A stretch of DNA of 64,000 nucleotides from Nitzschia sp. DOCU1 (GCA_951394045.1 OX595991.1:2976001-3040000), one strand, 5' to 3'. Positions 28,285 to 39,655 are shown, counted from the stretch's first letter. Notes: generated by a model from the letters alone, not told the origin. Made by a program: numbers and translations.

Positions 28285-29967
28285 ATGGAAGATTCGAAGA
28301 AGATGCAAATCGACATGGCAGGTCGTCGGGTCAGCACCGCGCCGACGGAAGGGATGCCCGCCCATCAACCCCTTCAATCTACTAGAGCCCCCAGCCGCCG
28401 TCCGACTTCGGCAGCAGAAGAATGGATCCGCCATGTATCTCCTCGGATTGGGTTGGAGGACGTTGCGTTAATTGACACGATTTGCTCTAATCTTCGCAAA
28501 GAGTACATTGCAGAAGAATGGCAACTGAGTGCCCTGGACAGCCATCAGTGGCAGCAGCTGGGTGCCCCCATGGGGCTGGCTGCTGCTATACGAAAGCTTT
28601 CTTCGGTGCACCCATCGCCAGCCCCGTCACATGTAGATTCGTTTGTTGCTCTTCCTTCTGTCTTGCGTTCGTCATCCAGGCTGGATGCGACTGGAGTGCC
28701 TCCCAAGAACCTTCGAAGCTCATACATGATACCACCTTCTTCGAATCATCATCATCAGCCTCTTCGTTCTTCGAATGGAGCCATGCATGCCTCGTTCGCT
28801 TCTAGTGGCAATGGAATGGATATGTTCCCTCCCATTGTCGTCGAAGAGGAACCTTCAGGAGATTCGAATGGAGGTTCTGGCCGTCCAGAACAACACGTTG
28901 TGGAAACGGATGAGGAAGCCCATGCCGTTTCCGAACTAGAGTCGGGAGAAGGACCTTCCAAAGCATTCTCTGAAACTCCTAGTAGCAACGCTGGCAACAA
29001 CAATCCAAAAAACCCAGCGGCCAAGGAATGCAAAGGTGCTCTGCCCGTCTGCGCTCGTACGTTCACAAAGGATTACAACAAGTACAAGAAACTAGAAACC
29101 AATACTCGGTCCATGCGTACTTTCCCGGCCACACAACGTTTTCAACAAGCGCTCTTGCACTCCAAAAGTGGCCCCGAACTCAAAGCGCATACCGTTTTCT
29201 GGATGGAACTTTCTATTCTTGCCTCGGCCTTGTTCTTGGGAGCTGCAGTTGAAATGTGGGGAGCCTTTCCTATGGGTAGTGTCAGCGATGGTCCCATCTG
29301 GGCGCCCGACAAGAATGGTGACATGCAGGCGGAACCCCACGTCCCTCGTAATCTGGCCATTGTCTACAATTTTATTGCTGGATTCACCTTGATCACATTT
29401 CTCTTTGTCACGAGCGGGTGGATTTGGATTTTACATGCGACCGCAGCCGTGTCTCCGTTCAAGTTTCATCAATTCCTTTTACAGACGCGATATGTCTTTA
29501 AGCACTTTTTGTTCTTTTCGGAAGTGGGATTGTTTTTGTTGAATGCCAACATTTGCATATTGTTCAGCGCCATGGTGGCGGCAACCACAACGAATCAAGT
29601 CGTCCTCATGTGCTGCTACTATCTACCAGGGGGGTTGATCATTTTTGGATGTATCGTAACTCATCATTTTACGAGTTATATTGGACGCGTTGCATACCAT
29701 GGGTTACTACTCATGGACGAAGATCGTTCGGTGGTCGCGGCACAAATGGAAAGCAAGTTATGCGGATCCGCGGAAGCTGCCGAAGCCGCCATGGCCCAGG
29801 CGTTTCAAGAAAACAATATCATTTGCGAAGCGCACGCTTTGGATGTCTATCATCATTCTGCGGCTGTGGCAAATCCCAACGCGGAGTACCCTAGCTTGTT
29901 GGATGTGATTTTCCCCAAGAGTCAATCCCCAGCGGCGTATATGGATGAGACGGACAAGAACAAATAG
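28285..29967 (+). CDS. Unknown membrane protein with N-terminal SAM-like domain
   Basis: 560 aa. Residues 45-115 resemble a sterile alpha motif (EEWIRHVSPRIGLEDVALID...LGAPMGLAAAIRKL: five-helix pattern with the late Gly-Ala-Pro turn). A Ser/His/Asn-rich linker follows, then a conserved-looking region (FTKDYNKYKKLETNTRSMRTF) and about four hydrophobic helices (about 308-330, 360-385, 410-440, 445-470), ending in a hydrophilic tail. The arrangement suggests a multi-pass protein with a cytosolic oligomerisation domain. No family name recognised; probably diatom-restricted. Confidence 0.65.
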   Translation: MEDSKKMQIDMAGRRVSTAPTEGMPAHQPLQSTRAPSRRPTSAAEEWIRHVSPRIGLEDVALIDTICSNLRKEYIAEEWQLSALDSHQWQQLGAPMGLAAAIRKLSSVHPSPAPSHVDSFVALPSVLRSSSRLDATGVPPKNLRSSYMIPPSSNHHHQPLRSSNGAMHASFASSGNGMDMFPPIVVEEEPSGDSNGGSGRPEQHVVETDEEAHAVSELESGEGPSKAFSETPSSNAGNNNPKNPAAKECKGALPVCARTFTKDYNKYKKLETNTRSMRTFPATQRFQQALLHSKSGPELKAHTVFWMELSILASALFLGAAVEMWGAFPMGSVSDGPIWAPDKNGDMQAEPHVPRNLAIVYNFIAGFTLITFLFVTSGWIWILHATAAVSPFKFHQFLLQTRYVFKHFLFFSEVGLFLLNANICILFSAMVAATTTNQVVLMCCYYLPGGLIIFGCIVTHHFTSYIGRVAYHGLLLMDEDRSVVAAQMESKLCGSAEAAEAAMAQAFQENNIICEAHALDVYHHSAAVANPNAEYPSLLDVIFPKSQSPAAYMDETDKNK

Positions 29968-30309
29968 GAGGATGGGGTGTTTGTCGCTGTGTGCGCAGTG
30001 ATTGATTGCATGATTTGATACTATTACAGTCCATGTGAGTTCATTATTATAGCAATGTCATACTACTTGTACCAACATTGACTGAAGGCAGGACGAACGC
30101 ATCGCCTATGATTGCATGATTCCGAAGAGTTAACAGTTGTAAGGACGCTCCGCTTCAACTCTCTCCTTTTGTTTGCCGAAATTGGCCTAGGCTAGAGACT
30201 CACGCCAATATACACACCTCGCTGCGAACTACTATGTATTCACCTTCCTTATTCCAAGCAGAACGGCTGGGTATAATGTTTTGTACTATAACTATAAACT
30301 GTAAATGTT
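29968..30309. other. Intergenic between convergent genes
   Basis: 342 bases, 3' ends of both neighbours. Nothing recognised. Confidence 0.4.
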
Positions 30310-31421
30310 TTATTTTCCCTTGCTCTTGCTGCCCTTATTGCCTTCTAGAGCATACCACAACGAGCCTCCAATACAAATCAACAATCCAATAATTTGCATA
30401 CCGCTCAATCTCGTTCCAAACAACCACATTCCAATCAAGATGGAAACAGCCTTGTTGGCCGTACTTGCCACCACGACCGATGTCCCCGACACCAAACTAA
30501 AGCATTTTGGATACGCAATTCCAATCAAAATGCCCCCGAGACATGTCGCTAGGATCATGAGTTTGCAACTCATATCCAACGGAGTAAACTTGTCAAAGGC
30601 CGTCCCTTCGTTATTCGCGACTGCCAACACCAACACAATGGGCAATGTCTCGACTTGTTGAATAAAGGACACTCCATAGGACGTTTGAATCTTGAGTTCT
30701 TTGGTATAATGCGTGATGTAAAACTTGTTCCAAAAAGTATTGAATATAGTGGCCAAGGAATTTCCCACCAACCACAAGTATCCCATCATGTTAAAGTTGA
30801 TATCCCGCATGGCATAAATGATCATTCCCAAGGTGGTGACTACCAGTGACCACACTTGGGGTGCGGTAAATTTGGTATTGAAAAAGAAATAATCAATAAT
30901 GGCAATGACGACGGTACAAGTATTTCGAAAGGCCACGACCGTGGCAATGGCGACGAACGGCAATGCCTTGAGGGAAGTCAAAATCTGCATGGCTAAAAAG
31001 AACGAACTGACGGCGAAGACTTTCCATTGTTGCGCCGCGAAGGGTTTCATCTCCAACATGCCCGCATATTTTCCGGCTCCCAAATATGCCACCGCCATGC
31101 CATTTTGCATCAATGTCAATGTATTGGCAAAATCCCATTGTTTCATAACATACTGTAGTGCGAAGTGAAGTGTGGGGTTTGTGTACAATAGTGCGTGATA
31201 CTCTCCCCCATTCCATGTCTGTAAGTCAGGCGTACCTTATTTCCGACTGTCATGAGTACACTGGCAATAAACAACATGAACAACCAAAAGGCTGCCTCTT
31301 TGATATCCGTGTGGGGTATCGCTGGTGGTAATGCCGTCTGGGATTCTTTGGTGTGGTTGTTATCTTCCAAGAGGGGTTCCTTGTCCGCTCCGGATTCCAC
31401 GTCGACTTCCTTTTTGACCAT
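30310..31421 (-). CDS. Nucleotide-sugar transporter (GDP-mannose/SLC35D-like, DMT superfamily), one intron
   Basis: Exon 1 is 31421-31236 and exon 2 is 31152-30310, joined across an 83-nt GT-AG intron (phase 0), giving 342 aa. Splicing restores MTVGNKYVMKQWDFAN, a continuous helix start. About ten hydrophobic helices in two repeats; a short acidic cytosolic N-terminus (DVESGADKEPLLE, a dileucine-like signal) and a Lys-rich C-terminus (KGSKSKGK). It would exchange a nucleotide sugar for the nucleoside monophosphate in the Golgi, feeding lumenal glycosyltransferases. The GDP-mannose assignment is by overall resemblance; UDP-sugar use is possible. Confidence 0.85.
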
Positions 31422-32019
31422 GATGATTGATGATGTGTACGTCTGTTGCTTGTTAGTACAATGATGCAGTGCAGTTCACAATGTAGAAGAGTGCAAGTGT
31501 GACAGTTCCACTATACCGACCGATTCTACTAGCTAGTAGGGATTCCTTCTGGATGGGCGGGGCGGGTCATCCATCATGGTCATATCTTGCTTGGCTGGAT
31601 GGATTCGGGCAATGCCTAGTAAAAACGCGCGAAATTCATGGCGAATTTGGATACCACTACTCGGTTGACGAACAAACGATCGGCAGCAGTAGTGGGGGAG
31701 GTATTGCCCCCGATGAGTGGCATGCGGCAAACGTTATTTTACCCGCCCGGCAGATGCGAGCTCGCTCTTATTGTTGGCAGCAGTATTTCCGTCATTGGCC
31801 TTCCGTACCGCGCCGGCGGTGCGCGAACAATCCGAACTTTGCCCAAGAAAAGGGGAGTTGAGTTCGGATTGGGGGCGTTGAGAGAAGACGTTGCGGCGCA
31901 CCGATCACGTTGGTCCTCGCCTTTTTTAAAATCCAGAGTCTGAGGTGAAACGCATAATCTTTGGTTGTTGTTGTTGTCACCCGTTACACTCTACTTGCAA
32001 TAATAACAATAACAAGAAG
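31422..32019. promoter_or_regulatory. Divergent upstream region of transporter and JmjC gene
   Basis: 598 bases between head-to-head starts. The + strand frame is open from 31945 but has no ATG before 32020. No other feature seen. Confidence 0.4.
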
Positions 32020-33780
32020 ATGCATCAACGCCATGTTGTTGTAACTGGTACTGGTAGCGGGGGTGAAGCTCCTTGTTGCAGTGGTCATCATCACCATCAT
32101 CCTCCTGCCAAGAAAGACAGTGACAATGAAGGCGGAATTCCGACACTGCCCAAAGAGAAACGAGTTCGAACTCGTCGTAGTAAACAACAATCGTGGTGGC
32201 CGTTTACTGCCCGAAAACGACTAGCTGGCTCCACAAACCCCAAGCATTATAGAAACTTTTCGTTGTTTCAGTTGGTGGATATGGACATGTTTGCCACATT
32301 TCTGCAAGTCTTTTCTATCTTGCTCATGATGGCTTGTGTCATTACGTTGCTTGCAAATGCCATGACATCCTCAGGAGAAGAAGAATCGTCATGGTGGAGT
32401 TTCATGTGGAGTGGTAGTGGAGGGGGGTTTTCCTTGCCAGCAAACCCCCATCCTCATGGCGTTGGACTCAATGCCAAGTATCCCAAAGTCGCTCTGAAAC
32501 CGTCTGCCATTTATACGATTCCCGGTAGCATGGATCATATTGGAGACAAATCCGATCGGTATGCTTTGTTGAGAAAAGAATTGGACGACAAAATGGCGCG
32601 CAATGAAGTACCGCCCGTCACGAAACAAGTCGAGTTTGCAGCCGTTCCTATTCCTAGTACGGACGCCGCCTATGATATTTACAATTGTCCGGAAGAACCG
32701 CCTCAGGGATATCCGTATCAATGGAATTTGTTACAAGTCTTGAAAGAATGGCCACCGGATGATCCAACGCCTCGTCCACGTGTCTTTCAAGGCCTTTGTG
32801 TATTTGATTATACCAAGGAGGCCGACTTACGAAAAGCGTATCGCTATCGAGACGCCGAATTGCCCTTTGTCGTTCAAGGCGATCCGGACGTTTATCAAGC
32901 CGCTCAACGATGGAATGCACCGCAATATATGGAACGTCTGTTGGGTCAAGTTCGTCATCGTGCCGAATATTCCGAAACAAATCATTTTCTGTATTGGAAT
33001 CCACCTCTTCGAGGCGGTCGTCATGCGGCTCAAAAACCACGACGACGTGGCAATGAAAAGCTGCCTCAAGATTGGAAGGAACCTACCAAAATGATGCGCA
33101 TGACCTATGGGGAATGGCTAGACCATGCCAACATGACGGATGATTCGTTGCTAGGGCCCGAAATGCCACATTGGTATTTTCGATTGATTGGATGTGGAGA
33201 AACGGGGCCAGAAGGTAAATACAATGCATGATGGAATGGAATGGAATATAGAACACTCGACGACGACAACTCACAACTTTGATAATGATTATTCCTTTCA
33301 GGTCAATGTGATAATGGTTCTTCCGAATACTTGTTTGACGAGTTGCCCTTTTTTCAACCCAAAAATTCGCTCTACATGGTAGACCCCGAAGAACAAAAGG
33401 GAATTCATTGTCGATTTGGTATGAAGGGTGTCATTGCAGAAAATCATTTTGATGGATCCCGCAATGCCATTGTCGTCTTGGGGGGAGAACGACGTTATAT
33501 TTTGGCACATCCCGAACAATGTCCTTACTTGAGTTTATTGCCCAAAGGACATCCTTCAGCACGACATTCAGCGGTTGATTGGAGTAATCCGGATTTGGAT
33601 GCGTATCCCGAATTTAGCCTGGCCAAGGGAAATGAAGTCGTATTGCAGGCGGGGGATGTCTTGTATTTGCCTACCAATTGGTTCCATTACATTATCAGTC
33701 TCTCGCTCAACTTTCAATGCAATACAAGATCAGGGATTGGACTCGAATATATGGAACCCATTCATCATTGTGGATTTTAA
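32020..33780 (+). CDS. Membrane-anchored JmjC/cupin-8 Fe(II)/2-oxoglutarate oxygenase, one intron
   Basis: Exons 32020-33214 and 33302-33780 around an 87-nt GT-AG intron (phase 1), giving 557 aa. Cytosolic His/Lys/Arg-rich tail (residues 1-85), one transmembrane helix (about 89-113), then a lumenal domain. Iron ligands are visible: His-x-Asp in AENHFDGSRN (about 447-449) and the distal His in PTNWFHYIISL (about 527). RRYILAHP and GDVLYLPTNW are typical of this fold. Such type II proteins hydroxylate amino acids or sugars in the ER/Golgi; this is not a histone demethylase by location. Start is the first ATG. Confidence 0.85.
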
Positions 33781-34314
33781 TCGAAGAGTATAGAACGATC
33801 AAGAACGAAAACTCTACTAGTAATAGCAGAATCGCTAGTCCTCCAAGCAAGTCCTACCACGTCAAAACACATTGTGAACGAGCTTAAGCTTCGATCGAGT
33901 GCCAAACGATAGACTAGATATGCTGGTATCGTAGCTATGATATAATGAGGGACGTGTTCACTCTACTAGAGTAGCAGTAGGTAGCAGCAGTAACATAGCA
34001 ATATATTGACGTTTGGGACGACTTTCGGTTTTCCATGTCCTGCAACAACGTGGGCGATTCAGAACAAGGTTGCGCCGCCTCCTGCGGCGAAAGCCCTGGT
34101 GCCTTGCCATAATCATAGTAGTACGAGCTACAATGGTACCCGTCCTGAACGTATCAATACTAGTGTATTGATCTGGATCCAAGTTAGTAGTAGTAGCTAG
34201 CATACACTGCTACTATTTGCGAACGGTGACTCTAGAGTAGTAGTAGTAACGACTGCGATAGATCAAAATGTGGCAACCAGAGAATGGTCAAAGAAGTCAA
34301 TTTGGTCATTGAGC

Positions 34315-34393
34315 GATGGGCCTGCGCGCAGCAATGGCTAATAAGTACTGGCATTTTCCACGGGTTTTAGCGTGAAAGATGGGCCTGCGCGCA
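34315..34393. repeat. 16-bp direct repeat, 63 bp apart
   Basis: GATGGGCCTGCGCGCA occurs exactly at 34315-34330 and again at 34378-34393. Confidence 0.85.
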
Positions 34394-34907
34394 CACGTTA
34401 AAGCGAAGGAACGTTTCCATGTCATCAAAAAAATGAAAGCAAGAGCGCATCTCGACAAAAACCAATGACCCATGCAAAAATGCCTCTTCAATGCTTGCAC
34501 AATGACAATGGTGGGATAGTAAAAAGGGACACAGCAATCAACATGTTTGAGAGAACGATGATGATGAAAAAGATAGCTAGCGTGGACTTGGATGGAGGCA
34601 CATACAATCGGTGACCATAAAAACCGCGGAGTGTTTCACGATGGATGAATGTGGATGACTTTTCAGCGACCGTGGGGCCTCATCGTGGGAACTCCTTGCC
34701 TTGGAGGAAGGAAAGCCCAAGAAAAAAATCACTTTTTCACTAAATCGAGGTCACTTTTCTGCGAAAGGAGCACTCTGCGTCGCTCCTTTCTTCATCATTG
34801 TCGTGAACTTCATGATCATGATGACGATGACAGTTCTTCGGCAGCGCCACCGGCTGCTGTTTGTCTTGCAGGAAAGTCGGCAGTTCTTTGAGTTGTGGAA
34901 ATGACGT

Positions 34908-35092
34908 CCTGGGGTCCCCATGGGTGGGATCCTAAAAGCTGCTGTCGGCAGCACGCCGGGATCGATCCTCGCTCGTGTTCTGTCTTTTGTTTCTCTCTTT
35001 CTTTTCAACAGATCGGTGGATTGCTCTGGTGGCGGCAGTTCAGGTCGTGTCGATCCTTCCTGGGGTCCCCGTGGGTGGGACCCTAAAAGCTA
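34908..35092 (+). repeat. Direct repeat with 150-bp period
   Basis: TCCTGGGGTCCCC, TGGGTGGGA and CCTAAAAGCT follow in the same order at 34908-34940 and 35058-35090, with two substitutions. AGCACGCCGGGA follows each copy at 34951 and 35136, at differing distance. Confidence 0.8.
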
Positions 35093-35473
35093 TTGTATCA
35101 TCCTCCCACGGTTTGGTTTCGTGGCATGGGGCGGTAGCACGCCGGGAAAGATTGGTTGATTGTCGACAGAGACGCTTTGATTCGAGGTGAGGTTTTTCAC
35201 TTTGCAATCAAAGCAACTTTGTTGGCCGGATCTGTTGTTGGAAAGTTGAGTCCTCTCTTTGTTTTTCAGGTTGGTTGTGGTGTGGGAAGGGGTCTGATTT
35301 TGCAAGTTTCCTGTGTCTTCATGGTAAGTGCGCATTTTATGGTGTCGTTTGATCATATTTCTCTCCCCTCGGTGCTCCTTATTCCCCTGTTCATTCCCCT
35401 TTTGCAGGCGTCTGGTGTTGTTCTACAATACCAACATTTTCCAGAGCAACGATCCTGATCCGTGATCTCGACC

Positions 35474-35615
35474 CCCATTCCAATTCTCCCGCACAAAAGC
35501 CTGATCAACGCAACCGGTTTGTGGTTCCGGTTTTAAAAGTCCTCCACTCGCGTACGTGTCTCCTCCCGGAGAGTTTAAGTGTAACCTGTGCTGGTGCGTG
35601 GAGAATTGGAATGGG
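35474..35615. repeat. 16-bp perfect inverted repeat (stem of a long hairpin)
   Basis: CCCATTCCAATTCTCC at 35474-35489 pairs exactly with GGAGAATTGGAATGGG at 35600-35615; pairing can continue inward (CGCAC with GTGCG) across a bulge. Confidence 0.8.
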
Positions 35616-36512
35616 CTACGCCGTCGAGTGAAGTGGATTGTTGTCTCTACCGGGCGGAGCAGCTGTGGCCCACCCCCTCCGAAATCGAACTGCTTTGACG
35701 TAGCGGTGGGGCTCAGTAACTTTTTGTGTGAGAACACAAAAACGAAGCCAAAAGTTCGATGCTACCGGTACAATAGTTTATCTACTAATGCCTGTATCGG
35801 TTCGATGAATAGATAGATATTAAATCCATTTGCGTTCTAGTGGAGTTTTCTGTGCTCAATCGAAGTATGCGTCATCCATCGTGCAGGCTATGAGTAACTA
35901 GCTGTGTGCATCATTCTCGTTTCATATACAAGACATTGATTCTAACAACGTACTAGTCCTACTATTGCAATCGGTTCCCGGTGATGCGTCCTTTTTGCGC
36001 ATCATGCCTTCCTTATCAAACAGCGATTCCGCTTTGAATTGATGGCGATCACTCTCTACTTGGTCGTCAGGTTCGGCTTCTTTGCTTCGTTGTCGTAATT
36101 TTGATCGCAGCCGATCGGGTCGATACATTTCCTCGGAAACTTCCCACGGGCATCGGCTGCTCCTATGGTCGTACCATGCAGCATTTGGTCGTTTTCGAAA
36201 GAGACTTGGATCGACGGCACTGTTGGGCGGCGGCCAAGCATCCTTTGAATCCGGGCAGTGCTTGCTCTTGCCAACGCTTAATACAACCCGTACCGCGTAG
36301 TCCGGAGTCGCCAATTCTACCGACCCTTTGCCAAAAGAGTTACGTAACGCCCAGCAAAGTCTCCGCCAAGGTGGCCACGTCCATTTTTTGCGGCAAGTGC
36401 TCGTCATCTGCAAACACGTTGGTTGATTTGGGTTGGGCACCTTGCGATCAACTTCTTCGGGTTGTAAGAGTCCACGTTGCACCATTTTGCGCTGATGCTC
36501 TTCAATTTTCTC

Positions 36513-38058
36513 TTAATCCCTTTGACGCGATTCCCGGTTGGATGTAATGCCTTGCTCAACACACAAGTCGCACCGGACTTGTTTACCAGATTTCTTTCGT
36601 CCTTCCTTGTCGGCCAAGAAACATTCGCAGTGAATCAACATTGGCACGCCACAAGAAGGACAACGTCGTTTGCCCCAATACATAACCTTTGACAAGCCTC
36701 ATACTTGCCCTTGGCAATGGCCTCGCCATTTCCCTGCTGGAAATTCTGTCGACTTGCGCATTCTAGGATCTAACCACAGGGGTCCACGCGTGTCCTTCGT
36801 CTCCGACGACGGTGTCGCCTCCTTCCTGTTGGGCGGAACTAACCGTCCAATAGCTGCTTCATAACAACCCCATACATCAATATTCACTGTATTCGACGCG
36901 GCTAATTTGGCATGGTAGTCTTTGGGTTCCCAATGCGTTCCTTGAATTTCGCAATCGGGCACGGCGTGGAACCTGCCAATCCATACTGAACCAATTCCAT
37001 GTCTTTGAAAACTTTGAGACTGGGAATCTTTCGCGCCAACAACAAGTCATTAGTCAATTTGAATTCGGTCGATTCAAATTCCGTCGGCCATAAGTTCGTA
37101 GCGACGTACAATACTCGACAATCGCAGTGTGCGTTGCCGTCAAGGTTTAATTCAATCCTTTCCTGGCAACACGCATACGTCCTGTTACACCAAGTTGAGT
37201 ACCGACTCGCTGCAGTATCTTGAGCATGAATTGATAGGTAGCTTCGTTACAAATAGGCTCAACATGTTGAGAACAGACACCCCGTGTTCGGTAGCCATGT
37301 TGAGAATTTCGTCGGCATATTCCGCCAGGTTGGCGACTAGTTCAGATTTCTCGCCGTAAGGGCGGAGACCCCGCAATCTTATCTCGTCCTTGAGATTGGC
37401 GACTATAACTTCGGACCAGTCTCGATCACAGATCTCGCTAGCCGCGCTGTTAGCCATCCGGCTGTTAGAAGACGACACCATCCTTCTCTCAGAGGCTTTC
37501 GTCTTCAAGTCGATATGATCGGTTCTCGTCATCATTTCGATTCGGTTCTTCGTCTTTCAGATTTTGGATTTCATCAAGGCGCGAGCCGCAGGTCATCAGA
37601 GAACCACGAGTTCTACCTGGTCGGTGGATTTGCTGCCGGCATGTACGTTCTTTCGATCGGTATCCAGCAGATGGGTAGGTACTCGAGCATTTTGGGAGCC
37701 GCCAAAGGCTGTCACTGCATGCCTTGCCGCACTTGCAAGATCTTTCAAGTCCACGCCGGCTAGTAAGTCGTCCTGGAAGTTCTCGTCCTCGTCATCCAGG
37801 CACGCTAATTTTTCGACGGCGAACGAGCAGCTCGTCCCAGCGCCTCGAGATCGAGTCATCGTCGTCGAAGCCTTCTTGGGCCGAAGCACCGGCTGCGTCC
37901 CAGTTCTCCTTGGCACCGTGGTCTTGAATGGTATCGTCGACCCCCCACAGTCCTACCTTCAATTCCACCGCATCCATCCATTCATCATCCATTGGAACGG
38001 CTGCTTCGGCTTGCGACGATTCTTCTTCTGGCCGAGCTTGCACCTCTTGTTGGACCAA
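36513..38058 (-). pseudogene. Decayed SAP-domain gene
   Basis: Fragments in all three minus frames read as one protein when placed in order. From the right: an acidic segment (LDDEDENFQDDLLAGVDLKD, about 37800-37740); a SAP domain (VIVANLKDEIRLRGLRPYG, about 37410-37350), a short DNA-binding helix pair; QFMLKILQRVG; VLYVATNLWPTEFEST (about 37110); VNIDVWGCYEAAIGRL (about 36880); and a Cys-rich end CPSCGVPMLIHCECF...CDLC (about 36660-36580). Frame changes and stops interrupt it at several points and intron signals do not explain them. A transposase with SAP and zinc-binding ends would fit, but I cannot show the catalytic core. Confidence 0.5.
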
Positions 38059-39655
38059 CTTATCGGTGGCTTTGACGAACCCTCAATGCCTTATCTTTGA
38101 ATGTCAGATATTCGGGGGATACGGCTCTTTATGTTGTTCGGTAGTCATTGTGAGAATATCGTCAGCTCGACAACCAGTCCACAAACGATTGATACCGAAT
38201 CATGAGATGCTCTTCGGCATCTTCATCTTCAATCCAATCTTGCCCAGATCGACATGCCGTCACGATATTCGGGGGATAAGGCACTTTATGTAGTTCGGTA
38301 GTCAGAAGTTATCGTCGTAGGCGATAATAAAGCTCCAACGCCAAAAGTAGGCTACCATACAATACGCTAGAGATCCCACTGCCGATAGTGGCACGTCGGT
38401 AAAAGGAACCGTCGAGCAGGGACCCGTCAAGACGGAATTACAATTTCCATCCACACCGCAGAGTGTCAAACTTGACCCGTCATCTTTTCAAAGGTCAAAA
38501 AGAAAGTTTCCAAAATGCCGGTTCCTGCCATCACGCCAGCCATGATTCGACGCAACTGTCGCAGCCAAATCTCTTGTGGTTGCGGAAGCAATGTCACTCG
38601 GATTGCACTTGAATTTAGAAGTCTTGTTGGTCAACTTGATAATCTCCTGAATGAACTTCATCCAATGGCGTCGACCCAATCAATGTATCAACATTGTAAT
38701 GGTGCCTCGATATTCCAATATGAGAAGAATCACTTTTGTCAAGGTTGTCTCGTTCGGACTTCACATGGCAACGATCTTTTGTATCCGGCGGGTCAAAATC
38801 GCAACATTCGAGCTGACCAATTGATCGTCCCTGAGATTTATACTTGGGCCATCGTTCGATGACATATTCATCCAAAGAATCGTCGTCTTGACTCTCACTT
38901 TCTCGACGGGATGACCTCGTTAACTGGTGGGAGAATTCTTTCGATTGAGCCTGAATCCCGAAATCAAGCCAATAGGTCTTAATAGTCTACCGGTAGTCCA
39001 TGGCAAGTATCATATCTACAGAGTGTTTGATTAATGCCTTTGCCATCAAACAGGAACACGGCAGTCACAACCATACACGAGCAACCATGGTGCTCAAGGA
39101 CATGGTGCAAGCGTCGCATGTTTCAGGGAATCGTCGCTTGGTTGAGGAAAATGGATTTGACGTATTGTCAGGTACAATTACGTCATTCCCTTGGCCAAGA
39201 GCTCTGGGCTTGTTACAAGCGGGGGCGTCGTCCTGGCTATGAACTAGACCATTCATTTTCCTTGTTGGTGGCACTAGGAATTGTATTCAAATAACTCACA
39301 ATGTAGAAGAGCTCTGGGGCTGCTAACATTTAGTAGTATTGCAATAGTAACAGCGGTATGTGTACGATAACGGCATTTACTACTTCGCGACGGCCATGTC
39401 GTTGTCGACGGCGTCATCACATGTGGAAGAATAGGCGCGCTCATAACCGGTTCAATTGTGTCGGACTAATCGAATCATTTTTTGAACCCATCGACTCCTT
39501 TTTGTTCATCGCGATAATAAAGAATTGCTTCGTGCCATGACGAGGATCGATGACATGCCAAACCCGCCGACCCTTCACTCTTTCCAGCTAGCTTTAGACT
39601 TTGCCCTTGACGCTACTCTATTCACATTATAATCCTATCCACCGGTAGCATAATC
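38059..39655. other. Gene-poor region, decayed or unrecognised sequence
   Basis: Short ORFs on both strands (38515-38862 +, 38615-38875 -, 39034-39294 +) look partly protein-like but none is recognisable or complete. Apart from the direct repeat at 38107/38274 I see nothing definite. Confidence 0.4.
38107..38313. repeat. Direct repeat, about 40 bp, 167 bp apart
   Basis: GATATTCGGGGGATA(C/A)GGC followed by CTTTATGT..TTCGGTAGTC occurs at 38107-38146 and at 38274-38313 with about four differences. It lies at the 5' side of the decayed SAP-domain gene. Confidence 0.75.

Larger units (their letters stand above)
34640..35820 (+). ncRNA. Possible spliced transcript without a recognisable protein
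   Basis: Two stretches look like this genome's introns: 35187-35269 (GTGAGG...TTTTTCAG, 83 nt) and 35324-35407 (GTAAGT...TTTTGCAG, 84 nt). Further good 3' splice sites occur at 34872 (TTTGTCTTGCAG) and 35011 (TTCTTTTCAACAG). Joining the exons gives no long protein that I recognise. A near-copy of CCTGGGGTCCCC(A/G)TGGGTGGGA(T/C)CCTAAAAGCT occurs at 34909 and 35059, so part of the unit is duplicated. Long non-coding RNA or a fast-evolving small gene are both possible. Confidence 0.3.
33781..36512. other. Gene-poor region with repeats and splice-like signals
   Basis: No recognisable protein. It holds the 16-bp direct repeat at 34315/34378, the 150-bp-offset repeat at 34908/35058, intron-like GT...AG stretches of 83-84 nt at 35187-35269 and 35324-35407, and the 16-bp inverted repeat at 35474/35600. 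See the separate entries. Confidence 0.5.

Noticed and set aside
35922..36485. 187-codon minus-strand ORF at the left of the decayed gene
   Set aside because: Trp/Arg/Pro-rich with no recognisable motif; possibly further debris of the same element, but I cannot support a gene.
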